Part shown: one piece after another, positions 36,154 to 45,018 of the stretch
Numbering within the stretch: position 1 is the first letter of the stretch
How the letters are laid out: each line of letters opens with the position of its first letter
Assembly (NCBI RefSeq): GCF_021390475.1
Contig: NZ_JAJUWS010000012.1
Location: 62,001 to 126,000 of the forward strand
DNA length: 64,000 nt
Reading direction: 5' to 3'
Source: Streptomyces sp. ST2-7A
GTDB taxonomy: Bacteria; Actinomycetota; Actinomycetes; Streptomycetales; Streptomycetaceae
Translations under genes and position numbers: made by a program
Notes under the pieces: model-generated
What the model saw: only the letters and a program-made list of their open reading frames with translations
Told to the model about the DNA's origin: nothing
Database searches by the model: none

Positions 36154-37659
36154 GTGCCCGCCGCACCACCCCCGCGCCACCCCGTGACGGTGGTCGGCGT
36201 CGGCGCCGACGGCTGGGCGGGCCTCACCGACCCGGCCCGCGCCGCCCTGCGCGCCGCCGACGTGCTCATCGGCGGCCCCCGTCAACTCGACCTCCTGCCG
36301 CCCGCCGACGCCCCCGACGGCTGCCCCGGCGAACGCGTCCCGTGGCCCTCCCCGCTGCGCCCGGCCGTTCCCGCTCTGCTCGCCGCCCACCGCGATCGGC
36401 GGATCGCCGTGCCGGCCAGCGGCGATCCGATGCACTTCGGCATCGGCCGCGCGCTGGTCGAGGAGCTCGGCCCGGAGGGCGTGCGGGTCCTGCCGCACCC
36501 CTCCTCGATCTCCCTGGCCTGTGCCCGCCTCGGGTGGCCGGTGGAGGACACCGAAGTGGTCACCCTGGTCGGCCGCCCCCTCTCCTCACTGACCGCCGCC
36601 CTGCATCCCGGCCGCCGGGCGCTGGTGCTCTCGGCCGGCGCCGACACCCCCGCCCGGGTCGCCGCGCTGCTGCGCGAACGCGGCTTCGGCCCCACCCGGA
36701 TGCGGGTCCTCGAACAGTTGGGCGGCCCCGGGGAGCGCCCGGTCGGCGGCCCCGACGGTACCCCCGCCGTCGGGTGGGACGAGCCGCCCGGCGACCCGCT
36801 CAACGTCGTCGCCCTGGAGTGCCGGCGCGAACCGGCCGCCCCCGGCCCCCGCCTCGGCCTGGTCCCCGGCCTGCCCGACGACGCCTATGAGCACGACGGC
36901 CAGCTCACCAAGCGGTACGTGCGCGCCGTCACCCTCGCCGCGCTCGCCCCCGCCCCCGGCGAACTGCTGTGGGATGTCGGCGGGGGCGCCGGGTCCGTGG
37001 CCGTCGAATGGCTGCGCGCCCACCCCGCCTGCCGGGCCGTCACCGTCGAACGCGACCCGGAACGGGCCGCCCGCATCGCCCGCAACGCCGAGAACCTGGG
37101 CGTGCCCCGGTTGCGGGTGGTCACCGGTACCGCCCCCGCCGCCCTGTCCGAACTGCCGACCCCCGACGCGATCTTCGTCGGTGGCGGCCTCACCGCGCCC
37201 GGCCTGCTGGACACCTGCTGGGAGGCGCTGCCGCCCGGCGGCCGGCTGGTCGTCAACACCGTCACCCTGGAGTCGGAGGCGCTGCTCGCCGAGCGCCTGC
37301 GCCGGCACGGCGGTGAGCTGATCCGGCTCCAGCTGGGTCGGGCCCGCCCGGTGGGCGGGTTCACGGGCTGGCGGCAGGCCATGCCGGTCACCCAGTGGTC
37401 GGTGACGCGCCCCGCCGCCCCGCGCCCCGCCGCCCCGCGCCCCGCCGCCCCGCGCCCCGCCGGGCCGCGCCCCGCCGGAGCCGGCCCGACGGCTTCCGAG
37501 CCCGTCGCCCCGGGACCCACCGGGACCTCTGCCCCCGACGCCTCGTCCGCCGCGCCACCCGCGCCGTCCGTGGCCCCGGGCACCTCCCGACCCGGCACCC
37601 CGCCCGCCCCGCCGGCTTCCGACGGCGGCCCCGACACCCCCGGAGGACCGCGCCCGTGA
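36154..37659 (+). CDS. cobL: Precorrin-6Y C5,15-methyltransferase (decarboxylating)
   Basis: The 501-residue protein has both CobL domains: the CbiE-type methyltransferase (TVVGVGADGWAGL, GDPMHFGIG, HPSSISLACARLGW) and the CbiT-type decarboxylating methyltransferase (ELLWDVGGGAGSVAVEWLR, IFVGGGLTAPGLLD). It adds methyls at C5 and C15 of the corrin ring. GTG 36154 fits the family start. After residue 410 an extra 90-residue Pro/Ala tail encoded partly by a 15-bp repeat is appended. Its stop overlaps the cobM start (gtga). Confidence 0.95.
   Translation: MPAAPPPRHPVTVVGVGADGWAGLTDPARAALRAADVLIGGPRQLDLLPPADAPDGCPGERVPWPSPLRPAVPALLAAHRDRRIAVPASGDPMHFGIGRALVEELGPEGVRVLPHPSSISLACARLGWPVEDTEVVTLVGRPLSSLTAALHPGRRALVLSAGADTPARVAALLRERGFGPTRMRVLEQLGGPGERPVGGPDGTPAVGWDEPPGDPLNVVALECRREPAAPGPRLGLVPGLPDDAYEHDGQLTKRYVRAVTLAALAPAPGELLWDVGGGAGSVAVEWLRAHPACRAVTVERDPERAARIARNAENLGVPRLRVVTGTAPAALSELPTPDAIFVGGGLTAPGLLDTCWEALPPGGRLVVNTVTLESEALLAERLRRHGGELIRLQLGRARPVGGFTGWRQAMPVTQWSVTRPAAPRPAAPRPAAPRPAGPRPAGAGPTASEPVAPGPTGTSAPDASSAAPPAPSVAPGTSRPGTPPAPPASDGGPDTPGGPRP
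37408..37467. repeat. 15-bp tandem repeat in the cobL 3' end
   Basis: The unit cgccccgccgccccg is repeated three times exactly plus a fourth variant copy, encoding Arg-Pro-Ala-Ala-Pro units in the non-conserved CobL tail. Because the unit is a multiple of three, copy changes keep the frame. Confidence 0.8.
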
Positions 37660-38639
37660 CCGTCCACTTCATCGGCGCGGGCCCCGGCGCCGCCGACCTC
37701 ATCACCCTGCGCGGCGCCCGGCTGCTGGCCTCCTGCGGCGTGTGCCTGTACGCGGGAAGCCTGGTGCCGCGCGAACTCCTCGCCGAGTGCCCGCCCGACG
37801 CGCGCCTCGTGGACACCGCCCGCCTGACCCTGGACGAGATCGTCGCCGAGATGGTCGCCGCCCACGAGGCGGGCCACGACGTGGCCCGCCTGCACTCCGG
37901 CGACCCGTCGATCTTCAGCGCCGTGGCGGAGCAGATGCGCCGCTTGGACGCGGCCGGCGTGCCCTACGCGATCGTGCCCGGCGTGCCGGCCTTCGCCGCT
38001 GCGGCGGCGGCTCTGGGACGTGAGCTGACCGTGCCGACGGTCGGCCAGACCGTCGTCCTCACCCGGGTCGCGCAGCGCGCCACGCCCATGCCGGAGGGGG
38101 AGGATCTGGCGACCCTGGGTCGCTCCGGCGCGCTTCTCGTCCTGCACCTCGCCGCCCGGCACGCCGATCGGGTGGTCGACGAACTCCTGCCGCACTACGG
38201 GGCCGCCTGCCCGGCGGCGGTGGTCGCGATGGCCAGCCGGGCCGACGAGGTGGTGTTGCGCGGCCCGCTGTCCGGGATCGCCGACGGGTTGCGGGAGGCC
38301 GGCATCACCCGCACCGCCGTGATCATGGTCGGGCGGGTGCTGGGCGCCGAGCAGTTCCCCGACAGTTACCTGTACTCCGCCGAGCGGATGCGCACCCCCT
38401 GCGGCACGACCGACACCGGGCCCGGTGCGCGCGACGACTCCGGCACGCCCCCGGCCCCCGGTGCTTCCGGCACGTCCGGTGACCGGCCGGGCCCCGGTGC
38501 CGCCGGCACGTCGGGGGAACCCGATGGCCGCCCGTCCTCCGGCGACCGCCCGTCCTCCGGTGATCGCCCGGTCCCCGGCGACCGCCCGAGCCCCGGCGGC
38601 TCCGGCACCCCGGATGTCGCCGACCGGTCGGGGCGATGA
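37656..38639 (+). CDS. cobM: Precorrin-4 C11-methyltransferase
   Basis: The 327-residue protein has the tetrapyrrole methylase core: VHFIGAGPGAADLITLRGAR, SGDPSIFSAVAEQMRRL, YAIVPGVPAFAAAAAALGRE and RVLGAEQFPDSYLYS. It methylates C11 of precorrin-4. The family is about 250 residues; the remaining 75 are a Gly/Asp/Pro/Ser tail with RPSSGD repeats. It overlaps cobL by 4 bp and cobK by 4 bp, indicating coupled translation. Confidence 0.95.
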   Translation: MTVHFIGAGPGAADLITLRGARLLASCGVCLYAGSLVPRELLAECPPDARLVDTARLTLDEIVAEMVAAHEAGHDVARLHSGDPSIFSAVAEQMRRLDAAGVPYAIVPGVPAFAAAAAALGRELTVPTVGQTVVLTRVAQRATPMPEGEDLATLGRSGALLVLHLAARHADRVVDELLPHYGAACPAAVVAMASRADEVVLRGPLSGIADGLREAGITRTAVIMVGRVLGAEQFPDSYLYSAERMRTPCGTTDTGPGARDDSGTPPAPGASGTSGDRPGPGAAGTSGEPDGRPSSGDRPSSGDRPVPGDRPSPGGSGTPDVADRSGR

Positions 38640-39421
38640 CCCGGCCCGGGCGGCCCGGGCGACACGTCCTGGTCCTCGGCGGCACCACCGAGGGCCGTCG
38701 CCTCGCCGGCGAGCTGCTGGCCGCCCACCCGACCGGACTGCGGGTCACCACCTCGCTGGCGGGCCGGGTCGCCGCTCCCCGACTCCCGGAGGCGGGCGAG
38801 GTCCGGATCGGCGGCTTCGGCGGCCCCGCCGGACTGGCCGACTGGCTGCGCGAACACGCCGTGGATCTGCTGATCGACGCCACCCACCCCTTCGCCGTCC
38901 GGGTCGGTGCCAACGCGGCCCTGGCCGCCGGGGAGACGGGGGTGCCGCTGCTGGCGTTGCGCCGCCCCGGCTGGACGCCCGTCCCCGGGGACCGGTGGCA
39001 TCCCGTGGACTCCCTGGCGGAGGCCGCCGGCCTGCTGCCGACGCTCGGTTCGCGGATCCTGCTGACCACCGGCCGGCTGGGCCTGGCGGCCTTCGCGCAC
39101 CTGGCCGAACCGTGGTTCCTGGTGCGGTCGGTGGACCCGCCGACGGGCCCGTGTCCGCCGCGCATGGGGGTGCTCACCGCGCGCGGGCCGTTCGACCTCG
39201 ACGGGGAACGCGCGCTGCTGCGCGAGTACCGGATCGACGTGCTGGTCACCAAGGACAGCGGGGGAACGGCCACGGCCCCCAAGCTCACCGCCGCCCGGGA
39301 GGTCGGGGTGCCGGTGGTGATCGTGCGCCGCCCGGAGCCCCCGGCCGGGGTGCCGACCGTCACCGATCCGGCGGAGGCCGTCGCCCGGGTCGGCGCCCTG
39401 CTGTTCGACACTCCCCGCTGA
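38636..39421 (+). CDS. cobK: Precorrin-6A reductase
   Basis: The 261-residue protein matches CobK/Cbi[41 protein letters not shown], and DVLVTKDSGGTATAPKLTAA with the conserved KDSGG. It reduces precorrin-6A with NADPH. The start ATG overlaps the cobM stop (atga), the last of three coupled genes. It is convergent with cbiD, 57 bp apart. Confidence 0.95.
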   Translation: MTRPGRPGRHVLVLGGTTEGRRLAGELLAAHPTGLRVTTSLAGRVAAPRLPEAGEVRIGGFGGPAGLADWLREHAVDLLIDATHPFAVRVGANAALAAGETGVPLLALRRPGWTPVPGDRWHPVDSLAEAAGLLPTLGSRILLTTGRLGLAAFAHLAEPWFLVRSVDPPTGPCPPRMGVLTARGPFDLDGERALLREYRIDVLVTKDSGGTATAPKLTAAREVGVPVVIVRRPEPPAGVPTVTDPAEAVARVGALLFDTPR

Positions 39422-39478
39422 CGCCCGGGGCCCCGACCCTCTCGGACCGTGGTTTCGTCCGCCGGGGCCGTCCCCGGT

Positions 39479-40756
39479 TCACGTCGGGGCGGGGCCGCGC
39501 ACCGGGCTGCGACCGACCACCGTGCCCGCCCGGTCGACGCACACCACGTCCACCGCGACCGGGGCACCGCGCAGTACGGCCAGCGCCTGATCCCGCGCCT
39601 CGACCGCCACCAGATCACCCAGCGGCACGCCGGCCGCGCGGCAGCGCTGGAGGGCGTCCAGGCCGGTGTTCGCGCCGGCCACCGCCGCGACCAGGTCGTC
39701 CCCGGCGCCGCCGCGCCGGGCCAGTTCGGCGAGGAACCCCTTGTCCACGGCGGACCGCGCCGAGTGCAGGTCCAGGTGCCCCACGGCGAGTTTCGACAGC
39801 TTGGCGAAGCCGCCGCAGATCGTGAGCCGGGGCGCGGGGTGCCGGCGCACGTACTTCAGCACGGCCCCGGCGAAGTCCCCCATGTCGAGGAGGGCGTCCT
39901 CCGGCACCCCGTACTCGGCCAGCACGGTTCGCTCGGAGGTGGAGCCGGTGCAGGCGGCCAGGTGGGTGCGGCCGGCGGCCAGGGCGACGTCCACGCCGCG
40001 CCGGATGCTGTCGATCCACGCGGAGCAGGAGTAGGGCACGACGACGCCGGTGGTGCCGAGGATGGACAGGCCGCCGAGGATGCCCAGGCGCGGGTTCCAC
40101 GTGGAACGGGCGATCTCCTCGCCGTGGTCCACGGAGATCGTCACCTCCACGTCGGGTTCCCGGTCGGGGGCACCGTCGTCGTGCACCACGGCGACCTCCG
40201 TCAGGTGCTCGCGCATCAGGCGGCGGGGGACGGGGTTGATCGCGGGTTCGCCGACCTCCAGCGGCAGGCCGGGGCGGGTCACCGTGCCGACGCCGGGTCC
40301 GGCGACGAACCGCACGCCGGAACCCGGGGGCAGCCGGCGGACGGTGGAGCGGACGAGCGCGCCGTGGGTGACGTCGGGGTCGTCGCCGGCGTCCTTGACT
40401 ACCCCGACGGTGGCGGTCGAGCCGTCGGGGGCGAGGTCCTCCACGGCGAGGGCGAAGGCCGGTGTCCGCCCCTTGGGCAGGGTGATCCGCACGGGGTCGG
40501 GGAACCCGCCGGTCAGCAGCGCGGTGTAGGCGGCGGTGGAGGCGGCCGTGGCACAGGCCCCGGTGGTCCACCCGGACCGCAGGCCGGTCCGGGCCAGTTG
40601 CGCGCCGCGACCTCCGGCGGGGGTCGCGTCGGTCACGGCGCCGACCTCGCCGCCCACGCCGGGCCCGGCGAGGTCGCCGTCCCGGTCTCCGTGCCGCCCA
40701 CCGCCATCACCCTCCGAACCGGATGCCTCCCCTTCCGGGGTCCTCGCGGCTCCCAT
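39479..40756 (-). CDS. cbiD: Cobalt-precorrin-5B C1-methyltransferase
   Basis: The 425-residue protein has the CbiD signatures LRSGWTTGACATAASTAAY, PVPRRLMREHLTEV, WNPRLGILGGLSILGTTGVV, AACTGSTSERTVLAEYG and ICGGFAKLSKLAVGH. It methylates C1 in the anaerobic-type route, although the rest of the set here (cobG, cobN) is of the aerobic type. About 45 Gly/Asp-rich residues precede the conserved core, so a later start is possible. Confidence 0.93.
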   Translation of the reverse strand: MGAARTPEGEASGSEGDGGGRHGDRDGDLAGPGVGGEVGAVTDATPAGGRGAQLARTGLRSGWTTGACATAASTAAYTALLTGGFPDPVRITLPKGRTPAFALAVEDLAPDGSTATVGVVKDAGDDPDVTHGALVRSTVRRLPPGSGVRFVAGPGVGTVTRPGLPLEVGEPAINPVPRRLMREHLTEVAVVHDDGAPDREPDVEVTISVDHGEEIARSTWNPRLGILGGLSILGTTGVVVPYSCSAWIDSIRRGVDVALAAGRTHLAACTGSTSERTVLAEYGVPEDALLDMGDFAGAVLKYVRRHPAPRLTICGGFAKLSKLAVGHLDLHSARSAVDKGFLAELARRGGAGDDLVAAVAGANTGLDALQRCRAAGVPLGDLVAVEARDQALAVLRGAPVAVDVVCVDRAGTVVGRSPVRGPAPT

Positions 40757-41300
40757 CCTCCCCTCACCTCCCGATGAGGACTCGTCCGCCCCACCATCGA
40801 CGCTCTCCGGTCACCCGGAGGGAGGGGCCCCGGGCGACGTTACCGTTCCGTCATCCATCGGAAGGGTGTTCATGGGGTGATCGGTTCATATCCGAATCAT
40901 TCATGGAATAATGCCCTGATTCCATCTTGCGTGATATCAGCAGAATGCATGAAAGATCACGAATGAGTCGAATCCGAACGTGGTCACCGGATCACCATGA
41001 GGGTGAAGCTCTCGTAAAGGATCGAATTTTCCATTCGGGCTGCTTTCGTGGCAAATTTCGCGCGCCCCCGGTTGGCTGCTCGGAGGTTCGGGGGTGGCTG
41101 AGTGGACGGAATCAATCATTGATCGTTTTCCGTTGATCTTCGAAAATCGTGACCCGTGGGTGGATCGGGTGCTCGATCAAGCTTCCCGACCCGTCTCGGG
41201 AACGTGCCGCTCCACACCTTTCCACCCCGGGGATAGTCCGGGAAGGTTCTCGGAAATCCCGTGCCGGGGAGATCCGTGGGACGTGACCCCGATTCTCCCG
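40757..41300. other. AT-rich interval downstream of the first cobalamin block
   Basis: From about 40860 to 41170 the composition falls to roughly half GC, far below the surroundings. Short frames occur on both strands but none shows family features. The drop suggests foreign DNA or a long regulatory region at the left edge of the accessory segment. Confidence 0.55.
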
Positions 41301-41555
41301 CCCTGCCCCTTCCGCTTCGACGCCCCGGAGTGCGCACGGGCCCTGACCGCCGAGTCGGGACAAGACTTCGTCCTCCTGCCCTCGTACCGGCGGAACCTCC
41401 CGAACCGGGGCTACTCACTCCTCCTCGCCGACCGGCACGTTCCGGATCTCGGCGGCCTCCCCGACCACGACCTCCCCACCGCCTGGTGGGCCCTGGGGGA
41501 CGCGACGAAGACGGTCCGCCGGACGGGATTCCCGGGCACGTCCTGTTCCGGGTGA
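41094..41555 (+). pseudogene. Possible HIT-like protein fragment
   Basis: The C-terminal half of this frame (DFVLLPSYRRNLPNRGYSLL, then LADRHVPDLGGLPDHDL) recalls the substrate-binding strand of HIT-superfamily proteins (RGxLLVxPRRHVxDL), but the diagnostic HxHxH triad is missing because the frame ends soon after. The N-terminal part comes from the AT-rich stretch and has no resemblance. It is best viewed as a decayed gene. Confidence 0.3.
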
Positions 41556-41800
41556 TCCGCCGGTGGATCGGTGATGCCTTCGCGGAGGAGACGCCGTGCC
41601 GCAGACCGCCGCCCGGCTCGTCGGGTTGGCCCGGCGTCTGCGGTCCGGACGGGCTCCCGGGTGAGCCCGGGGAGGAGTCAACACCTCCACTTTCCGGATG
41701 ACGGGCGGGGTCGGCATCTCTTGAGCCGGTCGAAACCGTAGCGGGGTCGTAACCGGTTGGGGAGTTCCCGGACTTCCATGCCGACCGGGCGGGTGAGGGG

Positions 41801-42423
41801 ATGTTCTGGTCCCGGGTGATCAACCGCGACCACCCCGACCGGGCCGCTCAACTCTCCTGTGAGCCGCGCCTGTTCCGGGTGGACTTCGGCGACCCGCCAC
41901 CCCCCGGCCCCGGCGTGGTGGACACCGCCACCCTGGCCGCCCTGGCCCGGGAGTACACCCGGGTCCCCGGAAACCGAGGTGATCCTCAACCCCGAGAACA
42001 ATCAGGTGGTCAACCTCCCCTCCCGGGTGTGGCTGGACGAGAACACCTTCGAACCGGTGACCGTGCGCGCCGAACTGCCGGACTACGGCATCTGGGCCGA
42101 GACCGTCGCCACCCCCCCACACCCTGCGCCTGACACCGGGCACCCCCGACGCGGTGCTCCACCCCGCCTCCGGCCGATGCGAGGCCCGGGGCGGGCGGAT
42201 CGGGGAGCCCTGGACCCCGGGCAGAACCGGCCATGAACCACCCTGCGGCATCACCTACCCGCGCTCCACCACCACCGGCACACCCCACACCATGGAGGCC
42301 ACCCTCGTATGGGGCGTCACCTGGACCGACTCCCTCGGCGGCGGGCACACACTCCCCGACGGGGAGTTCGACTCCTCCGTCGATGTGACCGTCGACGAGA
42401 TTCAGGCGATCGTCGTTCCATAG
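41801..42423 (+). pseudogene. Secreted-type hypothetical protein broken by two frameshifts
   Basis: Three consecutive frames together read as one protein: FWSRVINRDHPDRAAQLSCE to about 41965, then VILNPENNQVVNLPSRVWLD to about 42110, then LRLTPGTPDAVLHPASGRCE and EATLVWGVTWTDSLGGGHTL to the stop at 42423. Streptomyces have a family of putative secreted proteins with such an ending (beta-rich, VDVTVDEIQAIV). The second shift falls in a C7-C8 run. The N-terminus with the signal peptide was not found. Confidence 0.6.
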
Positions 42424-42674
42424 GACGATCGCGTATTCATATTTATGGTGGGGTGGTTCGTCCCGGAAGCTGTTGATTCGCCCGATCCGTGGAAAGTCCT
42501 GGCCCGGGGCGTCGGTCATACCGGTGAACTCGGGGTGACGGGCGCGTGCCCGACGCATTCAGAACGTGGAGGACGGGTATGGATCATCCACTTCGCGTTC
42601 CGGGACCGCCCGTTCGTCGGCGTCCCGGTCACCGGGGCGCGGATCGGCAGCGGTGTGCGACGAAGGGAGCCACG

Positions 42675-43487
42675 GTGCTGTTTCGGGTACTGGGACGGGT
42701 TGGCGTCGGAACGGGCATGGCCGAGCACGAGGTGCACGAGGTGCGGGGGCCCGTGGCGCGCGGTCTGTTGACCCTGTTGGTGCTGGAGGAAGGGCGCCCG
42801 GTGACCCCGGCCCGCCTGGTCTCCTCATTGTGGGACGACCCGCCGGAGGCGGCGCGTCGCAACACCGCCTCGCATGTGACGGAGTTGAGGCGACAGTTGG
42901 CCACGTGTCTGCCGGAGGCGGCCGAACGCCTGCGGACCGTCTCCGGACCGGAGGGGACCTCCTACCGACTGGACGTCGAACCGGACGAGCTCGACGCCAC
43001 GTTGCTCCGCGACCTGGTCGTGCGCGGCACGACCGCTCTGCGGGCGGGGAACGCCGGGCAGGCCGTCGAGCCGCTCGAGCGGGCGGTGGCCCTGTGGGGC
43101 GGACCGCTCGGCTGGGAGTGCGCGGTCTCCACCGAACTGCGCCGCCGGTTCGACGCCTTCGATGACCTCTACGCGACCGCGCGCGAGCGGCTGGTGGAGG
43201 CGCGGCTCGCGCTGGGTGGGAACACGGAGTTGGTGCCCGAGATCCACGCCATTCTCGCCCGCGACCCCCTGCGGGAGTCGGCCTGGGGCCTGTTGGTCCG
43301 GGCCCTGCGCGGGAGGGGTGAGGCGGCCGGGACGTTCGCCGCGCACACCCGTCCCATCCCCGGACCCACCGCTCCCGGTGACGCGGCCGGCGGCCGTGCC
43401 GCGCACGGCGGGGGCGTGTTCATCCCCAGGGCCCGCCTTTCGCCGGAGGGCCCGACACACCGCATCCCCCAGCCGCGAAAGCACTGA
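42675..43487 (+). CDS. SARP/BTAD-like transcriptional regulator, C-terminus apparently replaced
   Basis: From GTG 42675 (after gaaggga) the protein has an OmpR-type winged helix (EEGRPVTPARLVSSLWDDPP, ASHVTELRRQL) and a BTAD helical domain (AVEPLERAVALWGGPLGWEC, LYATARERLVEARLALGGN, LVPEIHAILARDPLRESAWG). Pathway activators of this family continue through a YR.VR..L..ELG segment, but here similarity stops at RALRGRGEAAGTFAAHTR and the last 60 residues are low complexity. The truncation points to a deletion near 43340. Confidence 0.72.
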   Translation: MLFRVLGRVGVGTGMAEHEVHEVRGPVARGLLTLLVLEEGRPVTPARLVSSLWDDPPEAARRNTASHVTELRRQLATCLPEAAERLRTVSGPEGTSYRLDVEPDELDATLLRDLVVRGTTALRAGNAGQAVEPLERAVALWGGPLGWECAVSTELRRRFDAFDDLYATARERLVEARLALGGNTELVPEIHAILARDPLRESAWGLLVRALRGRGEAAGTFAAHTRPIPGPTAPGDAAGGRAAHGGGVFIPRARLSPEGPTHRIPQPRKH

Positions 43488-43629
43488 ACCGACCGGGCCC
43501 CGGCCCCGGCCCCCGGCAACCGGCCGCGATGGTCCGCCGAGTTCGCGTCGGTGACACGGGCGGGGCCGGGGAGCCGGCCCGGGAGGAAGCCGTCCCCCCG
43601 GTACCGGGGGGACGGATGAGGCCGAGTTC

Positions 43630-43755
43630 CGGGCATCATCGATGGAGGCGTAGTGCGGACGCTCCGGGTACACGGTGGTCTTCCCGGTGGAACAGGCGGC
43701 CAGACCCACCACCACGGCCGCCCCCGGCGAACAGCCGGGCCACTGATCGCTTCAT
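43630..43755 (-). pseudogene. Lipoprotein N-terminus, frameshifted and truncated
   Basis: ATG 43755 after a strong caggaggtgt begins MKRSVARLFAGG. One base shift near 43716-43727 (C5 run) gives VVVGLAACSTGKTTVYPERP, an excellent lipobox (LAAC), then HYASIDDARNSASS. Beyond about 43630 no similarity continues. Its missing end faces the missing end of the SARP-like gene. Confidence 0.55.
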
Positions 43756-43805
43756 GACACCTCCTGTTGCGTCTCTTGCTTTCGTGAGGTTTCGGGTGGC
43801 TCGGT

Positions 43806-44255
43806 TCACGGGGGCGCTCCCGTGTGGTGCGATCCCGCCCTCATACGCCCGATGACGCTCCGGATCACGAGGGGACGGCAGGAGAGGGAGACGTGCAGGT
43901 ACGCCGGCCCGTAGCCGATGACATGGTCGGGCATACCGGCGGCGACGCCGATGTACCGGCCGGACTCCAGCGCCTCGCGCTGGGCCCGCTGCCGGGGGAT
44001 GTCGTCCAACCAGTCGCGGAACACGTACCCGATGTGGGCGGACCCGGCATCGGCCGCGTGCAGACCGCTCATGGGGAAGGGGCCGATGTCGGGCCGCGGA
44101 TCGAGCGCGCGGGCGACCCTGTTCGCCTGGCGTCGAAGCCATCTCATCGCGTCGGACGGGGTGTCCGCCCGATGGGACCCGAGCACCCATTCCGCCCCGG
44201 TGTCCGGGCTCCGAACGACGCTCTCGCACCGGTACCCGTCCACGCGGAGGGTCAT
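43806..44255 (-). CDS. Hypothetical protein, last gene of a three-gene set
   Basis: The 149-residue protein starts MTLRVDGYRCESVVRSPDTG and contains DAMRWLRRQANRVARALDPR and YVFRDWLDDIPRQRAQREAL. I do not recognise a domain. Its ATG overlaps the stop of the upstream DUF7848-like gene by 4 bp, so the three genes are translationally coupled. Codon use is normal for the window, supporting a real gene. Confidence 0.65.
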   Translation of the reverse strand: MTLRVDGYRCESVVRSPDTGAEWVLGSHRADTPSDAMRWLRRQANRVARALDPRPDIGPFPMSGLHAADAGSAHIGYVFRDWLDDIPRQRAQREALESGRYIGVAAGMPDHVIGYGPAYLHVSLSCRPLVIRSVIGRMRAGSHHTGAPP

Positions 44256-44539
44256 CGCCAGGCCCCGGGAACGATTCGGAGCGGGGTGATCTCGACGCAG
44301 CGGTAGGTGTAGTGGTCATGGTGGGTGCCGCGATGAACCGCGGCCCACTCGGCCGCACGACGCTTCGCCTCGCCGTTCGCCTTCTCCTGCGCGGCCTCGG
44401 TGGACTCCTTGACCGCTTCGACCACGGGGCCGCACGCCTCGCACACCGCGCACCGGATCCCGTACCGGATCGGTTCGGCGTCCGGTTCGACGTCGGTCAC
44501 CAGGGCGAAGCGCCGGAAGCCGTACGTCCCGCCGCTCAT
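44252..44539 (-). CDS. DUF7848-like small protein
   Basis: The 95-residue protein reads FGFRRFALVTDVEPDAEPIR-type sequence, CAVCEACGP (two CxxC-like pairs) and ends in VEITPLRIVPGAWR, the conserved end of Streptomyces DUF7848 proteins found next to XRE/DUF397 genes. Its stop and start overlap the neighbouring genes by 4 bp (atga). The role is unknown. The Cys pairs suggest a metal site. Confidence 0.7.
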   Translation of the reverse strand: MSGGTYGFRRFALVTDVEPDAEPIRYGIRCAVCEACGPVVEAVKESTEAAQEKANGEAKRRAAEWAAVHRGTHHDHYTYRCVEITPLRIVPGAWR

Positions 44540-44739
44540 CGACCCTCCAGCAACCGGAAGTGAGCCGCGACCCGTTCCCCCAGCTCCTCCGCCCGCTCCC
44601 GGAGTTCGTCCAGCGTCGGGAGGGCGGGTGGTGGGGGGACCTCGTCGGGTGTGGTGCCGTCGGGCGTCGTGCTTCCGGCGGACGATGAATCCCCGGTGGT
44701 CCGGGGGGCCTCGACGGGTGGGGGGTCGTCGGTCGTCAC
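44536..44739 (-). CDS. Small Pro-rich hypothetical protein, first gene of the set
   Basis: Starting at GTG 44739 the 67-residue protein is Pro/Thr-rich then helical (LDELRERAEELGERVAAHFR). A longer frame exists upstream to 44946, but that part lacks bias and crosses the XRE promoter. The tail with Leu/Glu heptads may form a coiled coil. No function is recognised. It is coupled to the DUF7848-like gene. Confidence 0.55.
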   Translation of the reverse strand: MTTDDPPPVEAPRTTGDSSSAGSTTPDGTTPDEVPPPPALPTLDELRERAEELGERVAAHFRLLEGR

Positions 44740-44927
44740 GGCTTCGCCCCCGCCTCCGGGAGATGTGTGACGGAGCCGAGCCCCGCCGCTTCCCTCCGGG
44801 TGTCGACCACCCCGGACACGCGGCAGGTTGAGGCCATCGACCGCCACCGACGCACCGGTACTCGGGAGGTGGGAGAACGTCCGCCGATCAGCGAACACAT
44901 TTTCGCCGGGCACATCTGTTCCTCTCC

Positions 44928-44992
44928 GTAGTGAATCCACTACCAAGCGGGTTCAGAGTGACCTAAAGTCAGGAACCGTTCAACCTGTTGAA
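44928..44992. promoter_or_regulatory. Two inverted repeats upstream of the XRE/DUF397 pair
   Basis: gtagtg-aatc-cactac (44928-44943) and ttcaac-ct-gttgaa (44979-44992) are both perfect. The second overlaps an ATG at 44992, arguing for the later TTG start. They are likely operators for the XRE protein and possibly for the divergent three-gene set. Confidence 0.5.
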
Positions 44993-45018
44993 TGGGGACG
45001 GAAGGTCGGTGGAGCGCC

